From Bigelowiella natans CCMP2755 (taxonomy: Eukaryota; Cercozoa; Chlorarachniophyceae): a stretch of DNA of 29,466 nucleotides. This document shows positions 19,340-29,466 of this stretch, piece after piece (position 1 is the stretch's first letter; every line of letters begins with the position of its first letter). Below the pieces are notes generated by a model that worked only from the letters and a program-made list of their open reading frames with translations, searched no databases and was not told the DNA's origin. The stretch is taken from assembly GCA_000320545.1 (NCBI GenBank), contig ADNK01000891.1, positions 2,501 to 31,966 of the forward strand. The letters are read 5' to 3'. The position numbers and the translations under genes were made by a program.

Positions 19340-20749
19340 ATGCACAGTAAGGAGTCACAGAACAGAGATCTTCCACCAACAAAAAAGGTGATAAGCGTCT
19401 AGTTTTAGTTCCGAAGTATAGTCAAGGAGCATTCCTGATCGTGCATAAATTTGATTGCCATTCATAGGATGAAAAGCCCTCCGCTAGTATGCGGAGGTTC
19501 CTGCAGATGCAGGAGTACGTGCGCAAAGTTAAGGCCGAAGATGCAAAGAAAAATCAGAAAAAAAAGAAGGGCAGTGGAAGTAAAGCTGAGGATAATTTGA
19601 CAGAAGATAGCAGCAAGAAAAAGAAAAAAAAGATTCTGAACGTAGCAGATAGGTTCCCGGGCGAATCTTTTGCAGCCTTCTCCAGACGGGTAAACCGAGC
19701 GACGCAGCGCGAGCTGACCCGGTTGCGACAGGTGTTTCTCTTTAACCATCACCGTCTTCTTGCAGCGTTGATCCATACACCTGGTTTGTGTGGCAGGAGG
19801 CGGTGAAGAAAACCGAAAAGCGAGAAGAAACAAACTCACGTACTACTTTATTCCCTCGTCTATCGGTCTTATTTCCATCGTGGTGGAAACGTAGATATGA
19901 CCCTTTATCTTCCCGCCAGGCACAAAGAAACGAAACCGCTTAGAAAAACAGCAAGAGCGACGGAGAAAGAAGCTGATAAAAAAGAGGAAAAAGAGAAAAG
20001 ATGCTGATTCTAATGACGAGGTAGTATACCATTTTGTTCGATACACTGAGCCAATATGAGCTGACCTCAGAGAATGGGATATGCCCTGTTCAGCGACCAT
20101 CATATCCTAGATTCATTTTTGACATACTTCTCTCAGAAGCTTGAACGGGATTCGCCAGGAGGATTCACCGGCGCTTCGAGTAGTGCTGGTGGCGACATCG
20201 ATGCTGTTGACTCAAAGAAATTCCTTCCAGGCTCTGATCCAGTTGCCTTTGGAGAGGTTGTCTACACTATTGATAAGTTTCAACAAAGATTTCCATAGAA
20301 TATGGAGGAGTTACTAGCCAAAATATAGATGAAATTAGAAAGATGTATGGCCGTTCTCATTCGTCGCTATGATGATTAAGTAGTAGTTTGATAGTAGATG
20401 TAGTCACAGTTTGTTTAGGAGATATAGGTGTGAAAGACGGGTGAAAAATGATAGGCATTATATCGTAATTACCCAGGTTGCGCAACGTCCGCCAGACTTT
20501 GTCGCGAAGCCGAAAATAAAATCAAGGCCGCTGGCAACACATTGTGCAGCGTCAGTAGCCGAGGATTCGGACGGCGAGGACGACGAAGGAACTAGTAGGA
20601 TCCCGGACAATAACGAACGAATGGTAGAGTTAATGCGAGCCCGTGCTATGCTGGCATACAAGATGGCTAAGAAAAAAAGAAGAGCTCAAAATCCGCAAAG
20701 TTTTGCAAACAGAAACCGCCGTAGGAACGATGAACCGCTCATAACATAG
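19340..20749 (+). CDS. CCDC137-like basic nuclear/nucleolar protein
   Basis: Six exons: 19340-19387, 19468-19731, 19797-19839, 19920-20020, 20137-20256, 20477-20749; 282 residues, with phases agreeing at each junction. The order of features matches the CCDC137 family: DEKPSASMRRFLQMQEY near the start, a Lys-rich stretch, RFPGESFAAFSRRVNRAT, a highly basic helix (KKRNRLEKQQERRRKKLIKK), then VAFGE|VAQRPPDFVAKPK, where the FGEV..PP motif is rebuilt across an intron. The final helix is RMVELMRARAMLAYKMAKKK. CCDC137 is nuclear/nucleolar and chromosome-associated in animals; its molecular role is poorly defined, and ribosome assembly is a common guess. The start codon at 19340 is tentative because an upstream exon may exist. 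It is followed in the same direction by the Pol iota gene. Confidence 0.65.
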
Positions 20750-21568
20750 CATCAGTATTTCATCTGGGATTATGTGTTATTGAATGATGTGGCACGATAC
20801 CATATTTCTGGGGCATTGTCAACATGGTGATTCCAGACAATATAGCAATGCCACTACAGGCCCACAAAACGTATGTCTAGATGTGCCTGTTACACACCAT
20901 GCGATGCACCATGCCACGCTGCCCACATGCGCACATATTACATCATCACGCACACGTGCGGGTTATGATGTATCATAGACAATCTTCCCACCACAGACAC
21001 AAAATCACACCATGCATGCACTGCTAGACTGTGCGCTCATCTGTGGTCCTTGTGTGCCGTGAGCATTGATTGCAACAGTGCACGCGCGCGTGACGTGTTT
21101 TGTTTCCGTTTGCAAATCCAGACTTCTGATGAACCGAATTTTGTTGGTGGAAAATTGTGACCCAAATTTGACTGCGCTAAAATTCAACTGCATGCATCCA
21201 CTCGCCTTGGAAGGCAAAAAACACATTGGTGCGAAAATTTGCACAAGATGCGTCGAGAACACGGTGAATCGAACACAGCCGGCCAGCTGTGAGCTAGCCA
21301 GACAGTTGGCAGCGTGTGGATCGAGATCATGTCAGACTGACGAAGCATCATGTTCTCTCCAACTTGGATCGTGCTGACAATGCTGTTCCCTTTGTAGGAG
21401 CTGCAACCGGAAGGCGACGGCAGTCCGTGGCCTTGAGCATCAAGTCCTCAAGAATGGGAGCTGCCCGAGGCCAGTCGTCGCGTCGACGTCGAGCACACTG
21501 GTGATTCGAATCCAAACGAAGGGGAATTATAAAGTGCGACAAGGATAAATTAGCGACTTAGATGTAAG
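20750..21568. other. Intergenic region
   Basis: About 820 bp between two same-direction genes. It is rich in CATGC, CACAC and GCTAG words like the other long spacers. An open frame at 21066-21377 (about 100 codons, Cys-rich) shows no motif, and I do not call it a gene. Confidence 0.45.
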
Positions 21569-21698
21569 ATGTCAAAGTTAGGACAACACTGGTGGAAGAG
21601 CTTCGCGTGCTCCCTTCTGTGCCCTTGCCCCCCAGGGGGAAAGTAATGGATAAAAGGGAAGCAGGGTCGGATGCCCACAGGTGATAGCGAATACGGAT

Positions 21699-21750
<52 letters not shown>

Positions 21751-21858
21751 GGAAACAATGTAATCTTCATGTTACAGCAACGCCAAGAAGCACGCGAGGG
21801 CCATCATTCACATCGATCTCGACTGCTTCTACGCACAGGTTCGTCCGAACGTACTCGT

Positions 21859-21905
<47 letters not shown>

Positions 21906-24030
21906 CCGGCTAAAGATTATTTAACATCTACCAGGTTGAGATGGTCGCTGAGCCTGAGCTTCGCGACAAGCCGCTTGGGATCCAGCAAAAGAACATCATC
22001 GTGACCTGTAACTACCCTGCTAGAGCACGGTCATCCATTCCCTTCCTACGTCATCCGTTGATTGTGTCGCTCATTTGTTTCATTATTTACTCATTGAGCT
22101 TAGAGGAGTTGGGAAACTACAGAGGCTTAAGAGCGCTTTCGAGGCATGTCCGGAGCTGGTTGGCAATAAACCTTCCAACTTACCTATATCGCCTTTGTAG
22201 TTAGTGTTTGTTTGATCGTTCACAGGTGATTCGAAATGGCTCGGATCTGAAGCGCTATAGGGAGGTGCTTGGAAATCGTTGCTGCTTGACCACAATAATC
22301 TTGACCACAACCACTATATGTACTTTTCCGCGCATTTCTTAATTTAAACAAGGCAATCTATCGACAGTTTTCGTGATGGTGCGCAGTTTTATGACTGTCG
22401 CGTCGGGAATAAAAGAAGAGCGAGTATCCCAATACTGAACATGTGCATCACCATACATATTCAGGCGTCGGAGAAAATCCTTTCTCAGCTCAAGGTCTGT
22501 CTGTCGTGTTTATCATTCCATCTTCTGGTTGGCATCATGCAACCTACCCGTAACAACGAACGCGATACTCTCTCTTGCAGACATTTACGCCGCGGGTGGA
22601 GAGACTCGGATTAGATGAGTTCTTTTTGGACGTCACTGACGTGGTAACACCTACGTGATCTACAGCTTTGCCTTCTTCCCGTTTCCTAAATTATGCGAGC
22701 GACGCAGTAAGTCGGTCGGCCAAACACGTATTTCGAGGTTTTGCTAACACCTATCCCTCGCCCAACTCCTGATCTGCCACCTTTTGCATATTTCTCCGTT
22801 GAAATAAAACACATGTCGATACAACATCACAAGCTACGAGCTCCACCAGAGGGGCTGGATCTCGAGGACGAGGAACTCTTCGGCGCAAATGAAGGATTCG
22901 CCCCACATCTGTACCGCGGTGATAAAAAGCTCATTCTTGTTGAGGTGAGGTCGACAGTAACCCAGCAGCTGCTGCGGCTAATAAGCATGGCGATCCTCTC
23001 CCTTGGAGATATGGGGTTTCTGAGTTAACATGAGCCCAACGCGCGCAAACACGTAACAAACTTGTTATGCGAACCTAGACTCAGACCGGCACAAAGTCTC
23101 ATGTCCCCACCCGCACCCAAAAAGTTGAGCATTGCAGGTGTATTCCCCCACACACCACTGTACGAAAGACAGGTGCATACACAACGGCAGGTGGACGACG
23201 ACGATGAGAGAATAACTTATGTATCAAATATTAACCCTCTCGCGTCTCCCCAAACGTGTTTTTATTTTAAAATTAGGTGCGGATGCTGGAGGAGGCTTCA
23301 GCTTGGGGTCGCGGCTGGCTCAGAAGATCCGTGGCAGGCTTTATAGCGTGCTGGGCTATACAGCAAGCGCTGGTTGTGAAGAGATGCATATGTGCACATT
23401 GTGTGTCTGAATAGCAGAAGCGTTTGGACGGTGATGATATACGATGTCAGGCGTAGAAAATCCACTTGATAATGCCCGCGACCCCATCGCCAATGCAACC
23501 CACAAAGCATATCCCCCCCCCTTCTTACATACATATGTGGCAAAACTATAAGGAATCTCAGTTTCCAAGATGATCGCCAAGCTCAGTGGCGAGCTCCACA
23601 AACCAAACCAGCAGGTAATTAAATTTTCTTTCACCATATCTGTACAACGGGGAGGGGGAGGATTCGAGGGATGCAGTGTGTTTTACCTTCCATACATAAA
23701 ACGCTATTACCTCCATTGGCATCATGGGTTATATAACAACAGTCTCAATCATCATTATCGTCACATCGACGCTCTCTCGTGCATGCCTGTCATCAGACCA
23801 CCATGCTGCCCGCCTATGTGACTGAGTTTCTCTCCGCTCTGAGAGTCCGCAAGCTACCTGGATGCGGGTAGTGAGCCATAGGAGAGAATTATAGTAGTGA
23901 ATCATAAAAGTAATCTCTTCTGCTGAGAGACAGCTCGTCATCCATCGAAGTGTGTCAAATAACAAACAATCCTCTCGTCATCCTGTAGCGAACTACAAGC
24001 TCACTTTGTTCCTGCATGCGCATGCAAATT

Positions 24031-24077
<47 letters not shown>

Positions 24078-24707
24078 CTCTCTATCTCTCCTCGTCCGCT
24101 CTCTCCTCTCTCCTTGATTTATTGTGCATTGCTCTCTAGTTACTCCAGCGCAAGGAAGCTGAAGGAGCTCGACATCGAATATGTGCATCAGCTCCGCCAA
24201 GTCTCTCAGAAGAAACTGATATATGTACCACGACTATCCTTCTAACGATAACAATCGATAATTACTCGATGATGATGATGATGATGATGATGATAGTGGT
24301 GACAAATCGTCGGCAGGTACTCGGAGACCAGATCGGAGCACGGCTATATCGTCTCTGCAGAGGTGATGATGGGGAGATGTCGAGGTGGTTGTGTCTGACG
24401 TCTGATCTATTGGCACCAAGGGGAGGGGGAGAGAGAGTAGTAACCCGTGCTTCTAGAACATGTATTTCACGAATACAGATAATGTGCAAAATTATGTACG
24501 TTATTCTTCCTGTCTATATCATGATTCCCAAAGGCGACGATCCATCCCCTGTTGTCCTACGAGAGAAAGAGAAGACCATGGTATGGTGATGACACCAAAA
24601 TGCACGTATATAATATCGGTCAATATTATCAAACTTGCGGTAGATAGCAGTAACAGCAGCATAACGTTGGATATTAGACGATGAAAACATTCGAGAAATG
24701 TAAGTGT

Positions 24708-24744
<37 letters not shown>

Positions 24745-24846
24745 GTCCTCTGAATTAACAGAGCGAAGAGGATTCATTCCTGGGTTCTGACCATCCAGCA
24801 GACGTGGAATCACGTAAGGCTGCGCGCGCACCTAGAAGGACATGGG

Positions 24847-24914
<68 letters not shown>

Positions 24915-26270
24915 ATATAATATTTCAGGTATTTCCCGGCTCCTCCATGACCTATTGGATCGCGTTGACACACGGTGATAAAGAGACCCCCTCCCCCTTT
25001 CCTAACGCTCATTCCGTTCGTAAATGCTATTTAGATTCTGTCGGCACGGAGATCTGCCTTCATTAATTCGACTGACAATCAGGGATAGAGTGAGTGACAG
25101 CAGCAGCAGCAGCAGTATTTTCAGATGGTGATAATGGTGTGAATGGTGCTGATGGCCTTAATCATCATCAGGCGGCGGCGAAGCGGAAAGGCCAATCATC
25201 AAACGGGTCCCCGTTAATATTAATATTAATATGCGCTGCTCTATTCGTTGTACCTTTCCGTCGCGCACGCTCCTTTTAAAGCTCTATCTCCTTTATGCTC
25301 TTTTTCATCTCCTCCTTCTTCTTCCTCTTCTCTTCTCCATCTTATTCAGTTACTTTGGAGGCAGGAGCAGCAAGCAAGTAGCGGTAGCCGCAACCGTAGG
25401 ACTGATGTATCATATATCTGTTGTGAGGGTGAAAGCTGGTGCAACAATCCTCCCCCCCCCCCCAACTTTTACCCGGGTTGTGTCTTTCTATGTCTTTACC
25501 AACAGGTAGAGGTGGGTACTTTCCACCCTACGGAATCGAAGCAGCGCGAGGATAGGCTGATAGGTGATGGAGCTGATCTTGTCGTTCTTGGAATCTAACG
25601 CAACTCCCCTTTTCCTCTCTCTCACTGTTGTCTGATGATGTCGCTAGGAATCCTGATGCAGCTATTCTTCAAGCTGGTGAGAGTGTGCGAGGAAGAAGAA
25701 ACGTGGTGTCTCAGTCAGAAGCAGCGGAATGAAACGAGAGAGAGAGAGAGCGTCAGACACCATCAATTTGATGATGATGCCGTCATAGATACCACCACCG
25801 CCTTGACGAATGCCCACGATTAGGTGTCCGATTCAAAGAGATTCCACCTCACGCTGCTCAACGTGGCCGTTGCTCGATTTCAGCCTCATGGTGGCGGAAA
25901 CGGAAGGCAACTTGGAATACAGTCTTTCTTCTCAGAGAATACCGCTACGGGTAGGACGCGGCAGTCTTTTTCTTTGGAACCGAGAAGTAGTAAATCGACT
26001 GCGCAGCACTCAACAGCGCTATGCGGGGCGGAGAGGTTACTGGTTCCAACAATCTTACAAGCGGCAACCATTCAACCATCCAGTAAACGCAACAGAAAAA
26101 GCAGCGTGATAGCAACGACAGCGACAAGAAACATCGTCAACGAGCACAACAGTAGGAGTAGCAGTAGCAGAAGTAGCAGAAGCAGTGAGGCTTTGAAAGG
26201 ATCACCATCTGATTCCAAAAAGAAGGTAGTGGTTACAGCAAAGGATATCGACGATCTTTTCGATTTATAG
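21569..26270 (+). CDS. POLI: DNA polymerase iota-like Y-family translesion polymerase
   Basis: About 22 exons: 21569-21642, 21778-21838, 21935-22029, 22104-22158, 22226-22264, 22465-22494, 22581-22643, about 22834-22944, about 23138-23172, about 23302-23372, 23553-23614, 23797-23867, 24140-24224, 24317-24362, 24534-24580, 24762-24813, 24929-24974, 25035-25089, 25350-25406, 25506-25563, 25648-25676, 25824-26270; about 562 residues. Motifs in order: HIDLDCFYAQ (metal-binding Asp), VEMVAEPELRDKPLG, VTCNYPARAR, NGSDLKRYRE, RVERLGLDEFFLDVT (catalytic Asp-Glu), LGYTASAGISVSKMIAKL, GELHKPNQQ, LRVRKLPGCGYSSARKL (HhH), SLIRLTIRD and FHLTLLNVAVARF (little finger). The PELRDKPLG.QQK and VTCNY patterns favour iota over eta or kappa. 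The last exon holds a PIP box (QLGIQSFF) for PCNA and ends AKDIDDLFDL. Exons 8-10 are the least certain, and the first exon is inferred. Confidence 0.8.
21702..21748. repeat. (CT)n in Pol iota intron 1
   Basis: About 23 CT units shortly before the TGTTACAG acceptor at 21777. They may act as an extended pyrimidine tract. Confidence 0.95.
21864..21903. repeat. (GT)n in Pol iota intron 2
   Basis: About 20 GT units in the intron 21839-21934. Confidence 0.95.
24035..24089. repeat. (CT)n with TATC interruptions in Pol iota intron
   Basis: CT/TATCTC tract in the intron 23868-24139, upstream of the CTCTCTAG acceptor. Confidence 0.9.
24268..24294. repeat. (GAT)n in Pol iota intron
   Basis: Nine GAT units in the 92-bp intron 24225-24316. 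Confidence 0.9.
24700..24743. repeat. (GT)n in Pol iota intron
   Basis: GT run with one CT interruption in the intron 24581-24761. Confidence 0.9.
24848..24913. repeat. Compound (TA)n(GT)n in Pol iota intron
   Basis: About 17 TA units, a short ATG junction, then about 15 GT units in the intron 24814-24928. Confidence 0.95.
25098..25115. repeat. (AGC)n in Pol iota intron
   Basis: Six AGC units directly after the GTGAGTGAC donor at 25090. The reading frame stays open into it (serine run) before a TGA. Confidence 0.85.
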
Positions 26271-27059
26271 TTGCAGTCGCACACAATTCAGGGATATGGA
26301 CAATGCTAGAATGCTGAGCTGATTGCGAATCGATGTAGCAACTTTATCAATCATGCAAATGAATGCACGCCACGTGTGATTTTGTTTTTGATCAATCATG
26401 TGGCATATCTTCATCATGGCCATGTACTTGTTTGAGAACGAGCCTGCCGATCTGTCGATGTGCTACAAAGAGCAAGCAAGCAGGCACATGCTAGACATGA
26501 TGCATCGCGGTGGTGGAAAAAAAAACATTGCCGTACCACTCTAGCACCGCTAGACTGGTGCGACATGCTAGCATGCTAGCATGCATGAATGATGAATGGG
26601 AGAATGTGGTCGATGATGGCAGCGTGCGATGCGATTTAGCGATGAAATGGCAACGGCATGTGCATCCGCAGCAAATAGCAGAATTGAGAAGCCAAGCAAT
26701 TTGCTCAATCTGTGATTCAAACGAGTGGGTGCGATGTTGTGATGAGCGAAGCAAGTTTAGCAGATGAAATCTGTGATGTTGACGACAAACTTGGTGAAAC
26801 AATCCTCGCAATAGACAACTCAAAAGGCCGAACTCGATCCGTCCTGAGTTCTGTTCGCAAACTGAGGGAAAAGGCAATGAAAGTCCACTCACGTTTGTTT
26901 GAGAGCGAAGCTGCAAACGGCTGTGCTCAGCCACTTTTCCCAACAATCATCACAACTCTGATGTGTTTCCAAACACTGCCCGATGTGATTTGCGAAGCAT
27001 TCCATATGGCGATGCGAAGGTGCTCCCCAGGCTGCCAGGCTGGCAGGTTTGACAAGGTT
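26271..27059. other. Intergenic region; possible small ORF at 26742-27236
   Basis: CTAG/CATGC-rich spacer, with a palindromic tandem at about 26567-26586 (GCTAGCAT units). On the plus strand a 164-codon frame begins at 26742 (MSEASLADEICDVDDKLGE) and runs to 27236. Its first 60 codons look helical and plausible as protein (RSVLSSVRKLREKAMKVHS), but its second half lies antisense to the kelch-like repeats and is low-quality. I do not call it a gene. Confidence 0.4.
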
Positions 27060-27490
27060 GATTGTCATCACCAACCCCACCAATCGCAAACAGCTTGCCG
27101 TCCCCAACAGCCACACCCAAAGCACCCCTCTCAGTCCGCACATCAGGCAGTTCCTTCCACCTCACCAACACATCCTTCAAATCCAGGTGCTCCCCAAGTT
27201 TGTGAGCATTGCCATGCACGTGCTGTCACGACCTGAACAGTCATGCCCACCATCAGACCAACCGCAAACAGCTTGCCATCCCAACAGCCAAACCCGCCAA
27301 ATGTTTCCTCAGAGTCCATGTCAGGTGGTTCCAGAGTTCCTTCCGCCGGCACGCCTTCAAATCCAGACATTCCCTAGATTTGTGATTCTTCTCACCATCA
27401 GACCCAACAGCAAACAGCTTGCTAGCTTGCCATGCTAGCATGTGCAGCACTCTTCCCACCCACCAACCACAAACAGCTTGCCCGACAGCC
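27060..27490 (-). pseudogene. Decayed kelch-repeat sequence
   Basis: On the minus strand, 27236-27070 reads RWKELPDVRTERG and then GDGKLFAIGGVGDD, a textbook kelch blade. Further fragments with the same core follow in other frames: CWDGKLFAVG (about 27285-27256), SKLFAVGSDGEK (about 27424-27388) and SGKLFVVGGWEE (about 27486-27450). The DNA core (plus strand CAAACAGCTTGC) recurs at 27087, 27265, 27411 and 27469. Another shared block (CCTTCAAATCCAG) lies at 27173-27185 and 27354-27366, which indicates a tandem unit of about 180 bp. The units need frame changes to join and no start or splice signals fit, so this looks like the remnant of a kelch beta-propeller gene. Introns hiding a working gene cannot be fully excluded. 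Confidence 0.55.
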
Positions 27491-27571
27491 GACAGCGACA
27501 CTCCATTTTTGTCGCAGGACGGAAATCAATGGAGTTTCTTGGTAAAATTAATAATTCGGGACAATTGGTGC

Positions 27572-28960
27572 ATGAGTGCCGATGCCTCAAATTCCCAACT
27601 TCAGGGCTTGTCGCGGAGCTTGTTGCTGGGCAATCTGATGGATGATGACAAGGCGACGCAACGCCACTTCCGCAGCAGAAGAACACTTTTCGAAGAACGG
27701 ATCAGGTGGCGGAACAAGCTTAGGTACGTCCAAAGCCACAGAGAGCCCACGCGCGCACACGCGCGCACGCTCACGACCGCACACGTTGATTGCTTGAAAA
27801 CGAAGGAAGATGTACTGTTGAGAGGAACAAAGAAGCAGCAAATAGATTATCACCCTAAGATGAGAATGATGCTTTACTTTCTGCCCTTTTTCATTGGGAC
27901 CACAGCCGCAAAAGAGAGGAGGAAGAGACAGCGCTCAGAAGACAAATACAACCTACATCATATTGCTATTACCGCTACCGTTTCTACTACTACACCTCTT
28001 TCTGCACAACCACCGCCTGGCGACATACATCGCACGAGATGCTACAAGCAAGAAGATTTCAGTTCAAGGCGCAAGAGCCACAATCACTGCCGACAGGAGG
28101 GGGCTTGACCTATGGAGAACGCAAGTCTGTGAACAGTGTAGAAAGCTCTGTTACCGTCGAGAGCGTTGGAGTCGAGTTCACGTAAGTCTTGCGATTTCTT
28201 TCTCATGCTTCCTTCCATCACCCATCGAACATAATAACGTTATCAGATTCCCGGAGGTGTACCAAGCGTGTAGAGAAGGAGATCTTGAGTTCATAAAGAA
28301 GCATACAACTCAGGGAGAATTGGAGAGGAGGGGGCTGCTTGTGCTCAAACGAGGGTGTGTCATAACAACGCAAACCGCTTTGCTCAATTTATGGGACATG
28401 ACCTTAAATTCTTGCGATGAAAATTTACAGATTTCTCCTTCGGAGGAAAAAAGCCAAAGGCCACGACGTAAAAATTCTTGAGAAGTTGTGCCTTCTCGCT
28501 GTGCGATGCGGGCACCGCGACATCGTGGCTTATCTCATCAAACAGGGGAAGGTGAATTTTTCCATGTCCGATTTCTAATGCTGCTGGGAATGCGACAATG
28601 ATTCAGTTGAAAATGCTGTGAAGTCAAAGATGATGATGTAATATCCAGCAAACCGCAATCATGCTTTTCAATCCTATCTCCTTTAAATATTAGTTTCAAA
28701 ATCTGATTCCTCCGCTCCCGCCCCCCCCCCTCTCAAGGTAAAAAGTCTGACGGGAAGAAGCTCAAAGGGCAAAAAGATTGCCAAAACGGCAGCGTATCAG
28801 CACTCTGACTACATTTTACTGGTGTTCCCAGTTGATAGATGACAGTATTCTTGGATGATGATGATACTGCTGATGATGATTATGACGATTTTGCGATATT
28901 TACACATAAATATGTGTAATGTATATATTAGCTGCTTTTGTCGCTATTTTGCACAAACAC

Positions 28961-29012
<52 letters not shown>

Positions 29013-29466
29013 CATGTGCATCTATATCTACTCATAATATTGGATTATATCTAATCTTCTACCTCGCATTTATGGACGCTCTCTGCTTGCTCAGCATCAA
29101 GCTGTAGCCTACGGCCACCTCGACGTCGTAGAGTACCTACTAGAGTACCGATGTGACGTCAATGAGCTCAACCTCAAGGGAGAGCATGCGCTGATACGGG
29201 CTGCGCGCACAGATGCCCCTCCATCCGTTGTTCGGTGCCTTCTCCATGCGAAGGTGGCAGTGTCGCAAACGCGTGATACCGAGTAGCTCGATGCGTATGT
29301 TGTTTGGGAAGTAACGGTTTTTGTGAGAGAAGGGGAGGAGGAGGAGGAGGACGAGGAGAAGGAGGAGGAGTAGGTCTGGGGGGGTGTGCGCTTGTCTTGT
29401 GTGGGGGGGCGGGGTGCTTATCTCTGAGGTGAGGGAGAGGGGTCTCGTCTTAATGGGTGATGACAG
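27572..29466 (+). CDS. Ankyrin-repeat protein, 3' end beyond window
   Basis: Six exons fit with consistent phases: 27572-27723, 27906-28181, 28247-28354, 28431-28551, 28738-28821, 29095-29253, the last ending at a AAG|GTGGCAG donor; 300 residues so far. Exon 1 starts MSADASNSQLQGLSR and is a charged helix. Exon 2 has an odd Tyr-rich piece (SYCYYRYRFYYYTSFC). Ankyrin-type units then follow: FPEVYQACREGDLEFIKKH, LCLLAVRCGHRDIVAYLIKQG, HQAVAYGHLDVVEYLLEYRC with DVNELNLKGEHALIRAA, and SVVRCLLHAK. The A..GH.DVVEYLL pattern is diagnostic of ankyrin helices. These are protein-binding scaffolds; the partner is unknown. It lies downstream of the kelch relic and in the same direction as Pol iota. Exon 2 is the least certain because part of it could be intron. 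Confidence 0.7.
28952..29011. repeat. (AC)n microsatellite in ankyrin-gene intron
   Basis: About 28 AC units with short AAAC interruptions, in the intron 28822-29094. Confidence 0.95.
29332..29371. repeat. (GAG)n polypurine tract
   Basis: GAG/GGA units with GACGAG and GAAGGAG interruptions, in what should be an intron of the ankyrin gene at the window edge. It resembles the coding GAG run at 17-50. Confidence 0.9.

Noticed and set aside
24234-24489. Minus-strand frames in Pol iota introns
   Set aside because: They are shadows of a GAT microsatellite and of coding exons on the plus strand.

Overview
This window is nuclear DNA from a eukaryote. It has many short GT-AG introns (about 60-290 bp), abundant microsatellites, and genes recognisable only after splicing. 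An EFCAB2/DRC8-type dynein-regulatory-complex subunit points to a motile 9+2 flagellum. Pol iota, a Qbc (SNAP-25-type) SNARE, a Methyltransf_24-type methyltransferase and a secreted repeat protein of a type I associate with marine algae fit a flagellated protist. My best guess is an alga of the stramenopile/haptophyte kind, but the sequence alone does not settle this. Splice models were built by hand from reading frame, intron phase and family motifs. No search was run.

Layout. (1) 1-731 (+): 3' end of an acidic protein of unknown function. (2) 1412-2967 (-): six-exon SAM-dependent methyltransferase with a membrane anchor. (3) 3747-5848 (+): nine-exon SNAP-25-like SNARE with an extreme cysteine cluster. 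(4) 7266-9923 (-): six-exon type II membrane glycoprotein of unknown family. (5) 10480-11481 (+): intronless coiled-coil + GH114-like barrel protein. (6) 13473-16292 (+): intronless secreted/type I membrane protein with five tandem NTF2/SnoaL-like repeats. (7) 17187-18321 (-): six-exon EFCAB2/DRC8-like EF-hand protein. (8) 19340-20749 (+): six-exon CCDC137-like basic protein. (9) 21569-26270 (+): about 22-exon DNA polymerase iota with a C-terminal PIP box. (10) about 27060-27490 (-): decayed kelch repeats. (11) 27572 to beyond 29253 (+): ankyrin-repeat protein, cut by the window end.

The genes do not form one pathway. They look like ordinary neighbours in a compact protist genome: membrane fusion (SNARE), the flagellar axoneme (DRC8), nucleolar or ribosome-related function (CCDC137), translesion synthesis (Pol iota), and surface or secreted proteins. 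The intergenic stretches (5.9-7.3, 11.5-13.4, 16.6-17.1, 20.8-21.5 and 26.3-27.5 kb) have their own character, rich in CTAG and CATGC words and short tandem duplications.

The points most worth following are the five-repeat surface protein whose three central repeats are almost identical in DNA, the SNARE linker with 10 Cys in 14 residues, the unknown membrane glycoprotein with phase-matched exons, and the kelch relic.
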